A DNA stretch of 39,218 nt from a virus. Of this stretch, positions 32,566 through 39,218 are shown in pieces. Position 1 is the first letter of the stretch. Each line of letters opens with the position of its first letter. Under the pieces are notes generated by a model, which was not told the DNA's origin, ran no database searches, and saw nothing but the letters and a program-made list of their open reading frames with translations. The DNA lies in IMG/VR virus record IMGVR_UViG_3300027746_001004, positions 1-39,218 of that record. One strand, 5' to 3'. Made by a program: the position numbers and the translations under genes.

Positions 32566-32754
32566 ATGTTAAAAGTAGATGTAAAAAAAGATGGGATAGA
32601 AAGGGCCCTAAAGACATTAAAGTCAAAAGTAATTAAAACTAAACAAAATCAGATGTTGTTTGGTAAAAAAGAATTTGTTAAAAAGTCGGTGGAAAGAAGA
32701 CAACAAAAGTTGAAAGCTTCTTACGTTCAAAAGATGAAATCTAAATTAGATTGA
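32566..32754 (+). CDS. rpsU: Ribosomal protein bS21 homologue
   Basis: From the ATG at 32566 the protein is 62 residues (an upstream in-frame TTG at 32557 would add MYY). MLKVDVKKDGIERALKTLKS, then KKEFVKKSVERRQQKLKASY, matches bS21: a V....... IERAL...K first helix, an FxKPSx-RR-xxKA second part and an AxYVQK end as in Bacteroidetes versions. bS21 sits on the 30S subunit near the anti-Shine-Dalgarno sequence. It is the only plus-strand gene inside the minus-strand head module, and its end overlaps the convergent gene by nine bases. Host-ribosome modification in favour of phage mRNAs is the inferred role. Confidence 0.9.
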   Translation: MLKVDVKKDGIERALKTLKSKVIKTKQNQMLFGKKEFVKKSVERRQQKLKASYVQKMKSKLD

Positions 32755-33447
32755 TTCTTCTAAGTTCTTTAACTTAAGGAAATTAAGTTGGTCAAATTTT
32801 TCAACTTTCAATCTATCAATTGTTTCAGACAATTTTGTCTTAATTTCAAATTCATTTTCGTTTTCTAATAGAGTGTTCAATTTAGAGATTGTACTTTCTT
32901 TTAAAGTTTCAAATTTTTCTTGAAGTAATGAAGTATCTTCAGACATTAATTGGATGAATTCTTTTTTGGTTGATTCGTCAAGATTATCAAGATAACCCTT
33001 CATTGTTTGGTTTGCAATACTAACCATAGATTTTAAAGGAATATTAATTGATTCCTTTATAGTTTCAGGTTTTTGTGAAACCAATGTCTTAATCAAAGTC
33101 TTCTTTGATTGAACTCTTTCCATTAAATCCAATTTGTTAGTATAAACTAACGAATCAATATCAGAATATTTGTTTGAAACATTCTCATATGTTGTTTTTG
33201 GTGTTTTAATTGTTGGCACCAATTTTTGAATTAAGGTAATCCCTTCTTCCAAGAAATCTTTTGCATCGGCTTCGGTTAATCCTTGAGGTGTAGTTAATTG
33301 GTCGTATAAAGAATATAATTTTGACATATTCTTATTGTTCAAAACATTATGTTTGAACTCTTTTAACGATTTTTTAAATTCCTGCTCATTTTTGTAGGAT
33401 TCTAATAAATTGTTTTCAATTATGGATTTAATTTGTCCGAAAGTCAT
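32746..33447 (-). CDS. Hypothetical helical protein adjacent to portal (prohead-core candidate)
   Basis: From the ATG at 33447 the protein is 233 residues (a TTG at 33462 lies too close to the promoter motif). It is almost wholly helical and charged: FGQIKSIIENNLLESYKNEQ at the start, SMVSIANQTMKGYLDNLDES in the middle, EIKTKLSETIDRLKVEKFDQ at the end. Its opening amphipathic helix with LLE resembles leaders of other head proteins here. It is next to the portal gene, in the position of T4 gene 67. It may be a core or portal-associated protein; no family recognised. Confidence 0.65.
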   Translation of the reverse strand: MTFGQIKSIIENNLLESYKNEQEFKKSLKEFKHNVLNNKNMSKLYSLYDQLTTPQGLTEADAKDFLEEGITLIQKLVPTIKTPKTTYENVSNKYSDIDSLVYTNKLDLMERVQSKKTLIKTLVSQKPETIKESINIPLKSMVSIANQTMKGYLDNLDESTKKEFIQLMSEDTSLLQEKFETLKESTISKLNTLLENENEFEIKTKLSETIDRLKVEKFDQLNFLKLKNLEESI

Positions 33448-33462
33448 TTTGTCTATTTTCAA

Positions 33463-33470
33463 TATAAATA
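33463..33470 (-). promoter_or_regulatory. Putative phage late promoter (TATTTATATT)
   Basis: On the minus strand TATTTATATTG, 15 bases before the ATG at 33447, in the small gap after the portal stop codon. Same extended sequence as the elements at 22783, 30918 and 35353. Confidence 0.55.
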
Positions 33471-35324
33471 TTACGAATTTAGTAACTTATCCAATTCTTT
33501 TGAAATTTCTCCCAAAGAATCTTGACCTTGATTCAAATTTAAAAATCTTGATTTTTCTGCAAAATTATTTTCTAATAAAATATTCATATTTGCTCTTTTA
33601 GATTCAGGTGTTACTTCACCTGCTGGTGGCGGTGCTGTTTCACCTCCTGCTGGTGGAGCTTCTTCACCTGCTGGTGGTGGAGCTGTTTCAAAACCTCCTC
33701 CTCCAAATGATGGTACGGCACCCGTATTTTCACTATCTGTAGTTGTCGCAGCATTTGCAGTTGACCCAGACGGATTACCATATAACTTATCAATATTATC
33801 AAATAATCCTGTTTTGGTAATAACTGTCGGAGTTGCTTTAAGTTCCTCTCCAACAGCTCTTTCAATTCTTTGTTGTTGTAAATCCAATCTGATTTCTTCA
33901 TCAGACCAGTTAAAGATATGTTTCTTAGCCCAAGTTGATGATGTAGGTTGAATACCATTTCCTGGGTCGGCAACCAAATCTTTATACAATAACACTTTTT
34001 CTTTCCATACGTCAATTTTTAATAAATCGGCTTGTGTTGATGGATTAGATAAACCTAATGTAAAGTTTTGTAATTCATCTTCAAATCCTAATAAAAATAA
34101 GTGAACAATTGCAATTTTATTTAACTCGGCAATCATACTTTTTTGAATTCTGTTGATTGTACGAGCAAAACGGATATCTTGTAATGATAAGTTTTTACCA
34201 TCACCAACAACTTCTTCAAATCCTAAGAATGCCTTAGGAACACGAAGTGCGGTTAATAATTTCTTTTGGATATATTCAATATCGGCAATTTCTGATAAGT
34301 TTGTAGCTCCGGGTAATGTTGTAATTGGGTCTGGTGCTGCAGGGTCACGAACTGGAATGAAGTAATCTTGGTCAACCGCCATTTGGTTGAATCTCATATC
34401 TACGTTTCCTGTTTTAGCGTCCACAATTTGTTCTCTTTTAAATTTGTTCGCAACACGGTTTACGTATGCTTCAACATCATCGTCATTCATGTTACCCACA
34501 AACACTTTAAACATTCTTCTTTCAGGTGCTCTTGATGTACGATAGATTAACATGGCATCTTCTGATAACAATAACTGTTTCCAAATACGTCTTGCTTTTT
34601 CTAACATTGATGTACCATATGGAAGTTTTCTGTCATCACCTAATAATCTAAAGTGAGCAATCTCCCATGATTGGAATTCCATGTTTCTGTTTTTCCAAGT
34701 AAAGTGAAGAGCCTTCTTATTCTGGTCTTGTTCCTGTGTGATATCCACAGTAATCTTAGCGGTTACACCAACCTCATGACGTTCAATTTCAATTGTTGGT
34801 AATTGTTGACAACCAACAATACCTTTTTCAGGGTCTAATTTCATATAAACAAAATTATCACCATACTTACAAGTGTTTCTTGTCCACATTGGTAAGTTAG
34901 TATTGATGTCAAGGGCATTGTTAAATAAATCAGCTAATACTGATTTAATTCTTTTTGACTCAGAATAAATTTGAAGAATAAAACCATCTTCATTTGTTGT
35001 TGTAGATTCTTCAGAATAAATGTCTAATGCTGCAGAAATTTCAGGAGTATATTCCATCGATTCATAATCATACTGAGCAGATAATCTTGATGGTTCATAA
35101 TAAATCGCTTGAGAATATAAGTTGTTTTCAACTTTAGCCCATTGATTTGTTAAATAAAATGTTTGTTGTGCTTGAAGTTTTTCTCTCTCATAATCATCAC
35201 GATTTGGCGTACGCAGAAGTTCTTTTTTATCAAACTTAAAAGTCGGATAGTCCTGTTTCAACAGTGAATTTGGGCCGAATGTTTGCGATAGCCTCTGCCA
35301 GACCGTTAGATTTTGTTCACTCAT
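33471..35324 (-). CDS. 20: Portal protein, T4 gp20-like
   Basis: A 617-residue portal protein. The N-terminal QAIYYEPSRLSAQYDYESMEYTPEISAALDIYSEE (from ~68) matches the gp20 pattern 'R..R...Y..M...PEI..A.D...NE'. WTRNTCKYGDNFVYMKL follows near 147. SWEIAHFRLLGDDRKLPYGTSMLEKARRIWKQLLLSEDAMLIYRTSRAPERRMFKV, in the 220s to 270s, is the most conserved portal block. The protein forms the dodecameric DNA gate at a capsid vertex. The C-terminal ~80 residues are a Pro/Ala/Gly/Glu tail with PPAGE-like repeats, followed by MNILLENNFAEKSRF. A late promoter motif lies 28 bases upstream. Confidence 0.93.
   Translation of the reverse strand: MSEQNLTVWQRLSQTFGPNSLLKQDYPTFKFDKKELLRTPNRDDYEREKLQAQQTFYLTNQWAKVENNLYSQAIYYEPSRLSAQYDYESMEYTPEISAALDIYSEESTTTNEDGFILQIYSESKRIKSVLADLFNNALDINTNLPMWTRNTCKYGDNFVYMKLDPEKGIVGCQQLPTIEIERHEVGVTAKITVDITQEQDQNKKALHFTWKNRNMEFQSWEIAHFRLLGDDRKLPYGTSMLEKARRIWKQLLLSEDAMLIYRTSRAPERRMFKVFVGNMNDDDVEAYVNRVANKFKREQIVDAKTGNVDMRFNQMAVDQDYFIPVRDPAAPDPITTLPGATNLSEIADIEYIQKKLLTALRVPKAFLGFEEVVGDGKNLSLQDIRFARTINRIQKSMIAELNKIAIVHLFLLGFEDELQNFTLGLSNPSTQADLLKIDVWKEKVLLYKDLVADPGNGIQPTSSTWAKKHIFNWSDEEIRLDLQQQRIERAVGEELKATPTVITKTGLFDNIDKLYGNPSGSTANAATTTDSENTGAVPSFGGGGFETAPPPAGEEAPPAGGETAPPPAGEVTPESKRANMNILLENNFAEKSRFLNLNQGQDSLGEISKELDKLLNS
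33617..33677 (-). repeat. Degenerate proline-glycine repeat in the portal tail
   Basis: Three near-copies of CACCTGCTGGTGG (33617-33629, 33641-33656 with a 3-base insertion, 33665-33677) encode PPAGG/PAGE-type repeats on the minus strand. The tail is low-complexity and probably flexible. Confidence 0.7.
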
Positions 35325-35352
35325 ATTACAATTTTACTAATTACTTTGATAA

Positions 35353-35360
35353 TATAAATA
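35353..35360 (-). promoter_or_regulatory. Putative phage late promoter (TATTTATATT)
   Basis: On the minus strand TATTTATATTAT, 28 bases before the portal ATG at 35324, immediately after the terminase stop codon. Perfect octamer in the extended form. Confidence 0.6.
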
Positions 35361-35364
35361 CTTA

Positions 35365-37125
35365 TTATCCACCAAATAGCCATCCGTACTTTTGGTAATC
35401 TGCTTTAGTAGCTTCACCATTATTACCCATACCATTACCTCTACCCATTTGAGGAACCATTGGATTAAAGAATTCAGAAGAGTTTTTGTTTTCATTAACG
35501 TTAGTGGCCCATGAGTTAATCATGGCTTTAGTATGATTGGTAACCTTTTCCAAAGATTGGAATGATTTTTCCGCAACATATAACGCCATAGAAACCCCCA
35601 TGATACAGTCATCATGATGACCTTTTTGGTGGTCAGGTCTTCCGTTAATATAAATGAATGTATTCATTTCATTGTATAATCTATTTGAATATACTTTAAA
35701 TCCATGTCTAACATTTTCTTCAAACGCCGAGATAATTTGAACCCTTTTTGAGTTAAAGTTAATACCTGGTATTCTGTCATTAATTTTTGGGTCCCATTTC
35801 CATTTATTAGTCGTATCAACATTGTCAACATATAATCCGGCTTGATATGATAATTCTTGTAATTTTCTTGATGTGGAAATACCCATACCTCCTGTAATAT
35901 CAATAACACAGTAAGCATTGTACATTGTTCCCCATTTATAAGCAATTTCTGCCACAACATCTGGCGGAACTTTGGCAACATATTCTAATACCTGTTCCCT
36001 TTCATCAAAATCGATGATTTGGATACACGAGAAGTCCTCAGAGTCACCTCTTGATACATCGACACCCATTACGTACTTATGTCCGTTTACAGGCTCTTTA
36101 AATATCCATAGGGAACCTCCCATTAGTTTGGCTTGTGGTTCACGTAAAGTATTTTTAGATATTTCTTGCATCAATTCAGATTCGAATACATTATCACCCG
36201 AACCTAAAAAGTCACATTCTAATTCCTGTGCTACTTTTCTTCTATCAAACTTTAACTTCTTAACCATCCCCTCAAACCAAGCAGAACATGGTTTGTATCC
36301 TTGTTCAATATAGTCAGTTACGACAGAGTGGTCTCTTTCGTATGGATTATCCATCGACAAACTAATGATATCTTTATCATTATATTCTTCTCTGTTTAAT
36401 AGAAAATGTACCAAGTCAGGAGTTTTAACCATATACAAATCTTTTGTATATCTTGGGTCACGATACCAAAACATCTCAGATATTTTAAAATCGTTCATGT
36501 TTCTTAATGACTGGTCGTAGATTTCATAATAGATTTGGTCATATCCGTTTGGTGTAGACACAACGATAACTTTACCCCCTGTAGATAGGGATGCCATACA
36601 AGCTGACCAGAAATCTGAGTCTGCCTCGATAAACGCCGCCTCATCAAATACAAGAATGGTAGGAGTATAACCCCTCAAGGCATCTTTTGATGTTGCAACG
36701 GCTTTAACTTCACAATTATTATTAAGTTTAAAGTGTCTTTGAGAGTTTTTTTCTTTTGAAAATGAAATACCAACCCACGCAGGCCATTGTTCGGTAAACC
36801 CTCTAACTTTGTTAGCCATCTCCATTGACGTATCTAACTTGTTGGCAATAATAAGAATTTTTTCAGGTTTGTTCTTTTGGGCGAATGCCAATTTTTTTGA
36901 TATCCAAGCTGCGGTTACGGTTGTTACACCCGCCTGACGATACTTTAACGCAATATTTTCATTGTGTTTGTCGTAATCTTCGATTAAACTAACTTGGTCG
37001 GGGAATAAATCTAATGGGACGTATTTTGATACGGTATTATCGTATGTCTGTAAATAAGTTCGAAGTGCATAAGGAGTATTCCTCATACACTTCGTTAACT
37101 CTATAATCAGTTGTTCTTTATTCAC
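35365..37125 (-). CDS. terL: Terminase large subunit (gp17-like), atypical Walker A
   Basis: A 586-residue packaging motor/nuclease. The ATPase domain has KYRQAGVTTVTAAW at 61-74 in the Walker A position, Walker B ILVFDEAAF at 157-165 and coupling motif VVSTPNG at 188-194. The RNase H-like nuclease has MGVDVSRGDSEDF (Asp356), YCVIDITGG (Asp409) and KGHHDDCIMG (Asp505/506). The usual P-loop lysine of SRQLGKTT is valine here. The start is GTG at 37125; no ATG gives a better N terminus. It translocates concatemeric DNA into the prohead through the portal. No small terminase was recognised next to it. Confidence 0.93.
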   Translation of the reverse strand: MNKEQLIIELTKCMRNTPYALRTYLQTYDNTVSKYVPLDLFPDQVSLIEDYDKHNENIALKYRQAGVTTVTAAWISKKLAFAQKNKPEKILIIANKLDTSMEMANKVRGFTEQWPAWVGISFSKEKNSQRHFKLNNNCEVKAVATSKDALRGYTPTILVFDEAAFIEADSDFWSACMASLSTGGKVIVVSTPNGYDQIYYEIYDQSLRNMNDFKISEMFWYRDPRYTKDLYMVKTPDLVHFLLNREEYNDKDIISLSMDNPYERDHSVVTDYIEQGYKPCSAWFEGMVKKLKFDRRKVAQELECDFLGSGDNVFESELMQEISKNTLREPQAKLMGGSLWIFKEPVNGHKYVMGVDVSRGDSEDFSCIQIIDFDEREQVLEYVAKVPPDVVAEIAYKWGTMYNAYCVIDITGGMGISTSRKLQELSYQAGLYVDNVDTTNKWKWDPKINDRIPGINFNSKRVQIISAFEENVRHGFKVYSNRLYNEMNTFIYINGRPDHQKGHHDDCIMGVSMALYVAEKSFQSLEKVTNHTKAMINSWATNVNENKNSSEFFNPMVPQMGRGNGMGNNGEATKADYQKYGWLFGG

Positions 37126-37130
37126 ACATT

Positions 37131-38411
37131 TTATTTAGGTCTTGTTATGCCTAAACCACTCAAGAAATCATCTAAACCTTCATCATCGTCTTCATCAGAA
37201 TCAATTTCTTCTTCTTCCTTATAATTTTCAAATTCTTCTTGCATTTGTTTGGCTTCTCTAACAATTTCTTCAAATCGTTTTTTAGCTTTACCAAGTTTAG
37301 AAGAATCTTCAGAGATGGCATTTCCAATAATTTCTAAGAATTCTTTAGCGTCTATTTGATATAGTAATACATGAAAAAAATTTATTAATCCTTTATATTG
37401 AGGTTCAAAAACATCATCAGGTAATGCGAAACGTATTTTTTCAACAATTTCAGGTCCGATACGTAATTGCATTGGTTCGTTTGATAATACATCAGTTTGA
37501 CCTAATACTTTTTCTCTCATACCAGGGTCTGATGGTAAACCAGCTCTACCTTTAGCTTCTTCTAAACCTTTAATAATTTCATGACACAGAATTGGGAAAA
37601 TTAATCCTGTTGCAATGATTTTAGTATCAGGTTGTTCTTCACCTTCCTCACCTTCATCATCGGCATCATCTAATTCAACTTTACCTGCAACACCTTGACC
37701 AGTTTGACTCATTTGTTCAATCATCTGTTCCATACTAAAATATAAAAAATCATTGATTGCCATAATACCTAAGTAATCTCCATATAAAGATGGGTCAATA
37801 GCATCTAATCTTGATTTAATTTCAGGTTTTTGAAAAAGGTAATGTCCTTTCTTGGCAGCTCCTTGAATAAGTGCGTTGATAATATTTCTTTTGTGTTTTT
37901 CTAATTCTAAAATTTCTTCATCAGTTAATTCATCAAGGTCAAAAGATGGAAATTGTAATTTTTCCTCTCCTTCTTCTTCCTCGTCTTCATCATCTTCAGG
38001 TTCCATTCTAAAATTACCAGTATCAGGCATACCTAAACTAGCTTCAATTTGGTATCTTCCTTTAGGGACTTCAGCATCATCTAAAGACGCCTCTTTTGCC
38101 AATTCGATTAACTCATCTCTGTTAGCCGCCTCAATTCTCATGATATTAGGAAGTTTTCTCATCATTTCTTGATAAACCATTCCTTGTACTTGTTTAGAAC
38201 TCAAATCTTCAATACCTGTTACTTGACGTAATTTATCTGCAACTTTTTGAAATCTTTTACTAACTAATCTTTCTACATCCGCAGCACCTTTTTTCATTGC
38301 TGGGTTTGTTGCGTAAAGACTATCAGGACTAGATAATTTTCTTTCTAAATTTGGGTCCATTCTTTCAGGAGTTGTCCCGTAATCAATCTGTTCTTTTAAT
38401 TTCCTTGCCAT
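37131..38411 (-). CDS. Hypothetical acidic protein in packaging module
   Basis: A 426-residue protein, not recognised. Helical N-terminal part (VERLVSKRFQKVADKLRQVT, VYQEMMRKLPNIMRIEAANR), an acidic linker at ~136-152 (EPEDDEDEEEEGEEK), a helix-rich centre with YLGIMAINDFLYFSMEQMIE, a second acidic loop (DDADDEGEEGEEQPD), then IFPILCHEIIKGLEEAKGRA and a very acidic tail (EEEEIDSDEDDDEGLDDFLS). Ends five bases before the terminase start. Its place could suggest a packaging partner, but the size and composition do not match a small terminase; unassigned. Confidence 0.65.
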   Translation of the reverse strand: MARKLKEQIDYGTTPERMDPNLERKLSSPDSLYATNPAMKKGAADVERLVSKRFQKVADKLRQVTGIEDLSSKQVQGMVYQEMMRKLPNIMRIEAANRDELIELAKEASLDDAEVPKGRYQIEASLGMPDTGNFRMEPEDDEDEEEEGEEKLQFPSFDLDELTDEEILELEKHKRNIINALIQGAAKKGHYLFQKPEIKSRLDAIDPSLYGDYLGIMAINDFLYFSMEQMIEQMSQTGQGVAGKVELDDADDEGEEGEEQPDTKIIATGLIFPILCHEIIKGLEEAKGRAGLPSDPGMREKVLGQTDVLSNEPMQLRIGPEIVEKIRFALPDDVFEPQYKGLINFFHVLLYQIDAKEFLEIIGNAISEDSSKLGKAKKRFEEIVREAKQMQEEFENYKEEEEIDSDEDDDEGLDDFLSGLGITRPK

Positions 38412-38414
38412 AAA

Positions 38415-39191
38415 TTATTTTTCTAATAGTTGCATTATTACATCAATCACTTTTTCTTTTGCGTCTTCAGGTGAAACTTTTTTCGCTTTTGGTGCGGGAT
38501 TTTCACCAGGATTTGGATTTTTGAAAGGGTTTGGTCTTTTACCTGGTTTTGTGCCAGGTTTTGTTGGTGCTGGTTTTGTTGTTGGTGCAGGTGCAGGACT
38601 TGCTTCAACAATGTACTTGATTAAATCACCTTTAGTGATTTTTGGAGGCATGTTTCTTTCCACTATTTTTTCTATTTGAGATTCTAAGAACAAAGATACG
38701 GGATTTTTTCCTTCCTTCAATTGTTTTTTTACTGACATTACACATCTTTCCCATTTCCTTGATTTTCTTGGACCAACTTGTGCGTGACAAATAGCCCATG
38801 GATTTGGTTCTCCGTCTTTTTCTTCATCTATTGACTCAACAGTACCAATTGAATTTTTTTCATTTGGATTATCTAAATCGTCATCCATACCATCAGGGGC
38901 TGCTTTTTGTGGTATGTCTTGAGTGTATTCACCTGAACTGGCGTTATCTTTATCAACCTCAACACTGGACTGTTCATCAATTTCTTTTTCTGTCATAGTA
39001 ACATTAACATCTTGTGCTACCATATTTTTTGCAATATCTGCGGCATTTGGATTTTTACTACTAACAGTCACAGAAGCTTCTCCCAATAATTTTGAATATA
39101 ATACATTAATTTGTGATTCAGTTAATTTACTAACTGTATTGGATGATAATCCTTTTTCAACCAACTTGAGTGCTTTTATATTAGTTTTCAT
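38415..39191 (-). CDS. Putative internal head/structural protein with leader-like N terminus
   Basis: A 258-residue protein. It starts MKTNIKALKLVEKGLSSNTV and reaches SKLLGE38-Ala39, an amphipathic stretch ending at an [I/L]-x-E site. A middle acidic region (DIPQKAAPDGMDDDLDNPNE) is followed by GEPNPWAICHAQVGPRKSRK and WERCVMSVKKQLKEGK, a Cys-Lys segment I recognise from uncharacterised proteins of T4-like phages. The last ~60 residues are Pro/Ala/Lys-rich (APAPTTKPAPTKPGTKPGKR) and end in a helix. Basic, flexible, cleavable: a DNA-packaged internal protein is plausible but unproven. Confidence 0.6.
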   Translation of the reverse strand: MKTNIKALKLVEKGLSSNTVSKLTESQINVLYSKLLGEASVTVSSKNPNAADIAKNMVAQDVNVTMTEKEIDEQSSVEVDKDNASSGEYTQDIPQKAAPDGMDDDLDNPNEKNSIGTVESIDEEKDGEPNPWAICHAQVGPRKSRKWERCVMSVKKQLKEGKNPVSLFLESQIEKIVERNMPPKITKGDLIKYIVEASPAPAPTTKPAPTKPGTKPGKRPNPFKNPNPGENPAPKAKKVSPEDAKEKVIDVIMQLLEK

Positions 39192-39218
39192 ATACTACTT
39201 TTTTTTCAAATTCTAAAA

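Noticed and set aside
33448-33462. TTG start for the helical protein next to the portal
   Set aside because: It abuts the TATTTATATT element, leaving no room for transcription start; the ATG at 33447 is better.
1-39218. tRNA genes
   Set aside because: No cloverleaf-like stretch with a GTTCRA T-loop was noticed in the intergenic gaps, all of which are under 160 bases.

Overview
The window is a piece of a large, AT-rich, T4-like (myovirus) phage genome. Hallmark genes recognised from sequence are terminase large subunit, portal, prohead protease, acidic scaffold, gp23-type major capsid protein, a gp5-like baseplate hub protein, a gp55-like late sigma factor and PhoH. The host is probably a member of Bacteroidetes/Flavobacteriia. 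Genes follow stops directly (TAATG, TAATATG) with almost no Shine-Dalgarno sequences, one intergenic promoter fits the TTG-N(17-23)-TAnnTTTG Bacteroidetes consensus, and the phage bS21 ribosomal protein looks like Bacteroidetes bS21. No tRNA, rRNA, CRISPR array, integrase or insertion sequence was seen.

Layout. (1) Positions 1-14270 are a dense plus-strand sugar/glycosyltransferase island. It holds glycosyltransferases of types GT2, GT4-like, GT10 and GT11, a UDP-glucose-dehydrogenase-like protein lacking its catalytic cysteine, PLP sugar aminotransferases, acetyltransferases, a CmcI-like methyltransferase, a GDP-fucose-synthase-type epimerase/reductase and a ColD-type 3-dehydratase. A DEDDy exonuclease and dUTPase are embedded in it, and a two-gene minus-strand cassette (10083-11323) interrupts it. 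(2) 14315-18554: PhoH, a degenerate HAD-like protein, two more glycosyltransferases and the gp55-like sigma factor. (3) 18570-24789: plus-strand virion genes, including the gp5-like baseplate protein. (4) 24859-26485: small genes, one pair behind a host-type promoter, facing a minus-strand Cys-rich putative head protein. (5) 26521-39191: minus-strand head and packaging module. Read right to left it runs terL, portal, unknown, unknown, protease, small protein, scaffold, capsid, which is the T4 order 17-20-(67/68)-21-22-23 without the tail tube and sheath genes. A plus-strand bS21 gene sits inside it.

How it fits together. A motif TATTTATA (often TATTTATATT) precedes many virion genes on their coding strand and is probably the late promoter read by the gp55-like factor encoded here. 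The head module encodes a gp21 protease. Several proteins, including the capsid protein, carry [I/L]-x-E sites at positions expected for maturation cleavage or capsid targeting. The sugar island could make and attach deoxy- and amino-sugars, with GDP-colitose the most specific guess, to virion proteins or to another phage or host molecule; the acceptor cannot be read from sequence. All functional calls rest on motif recognition by eye; no database search was run.
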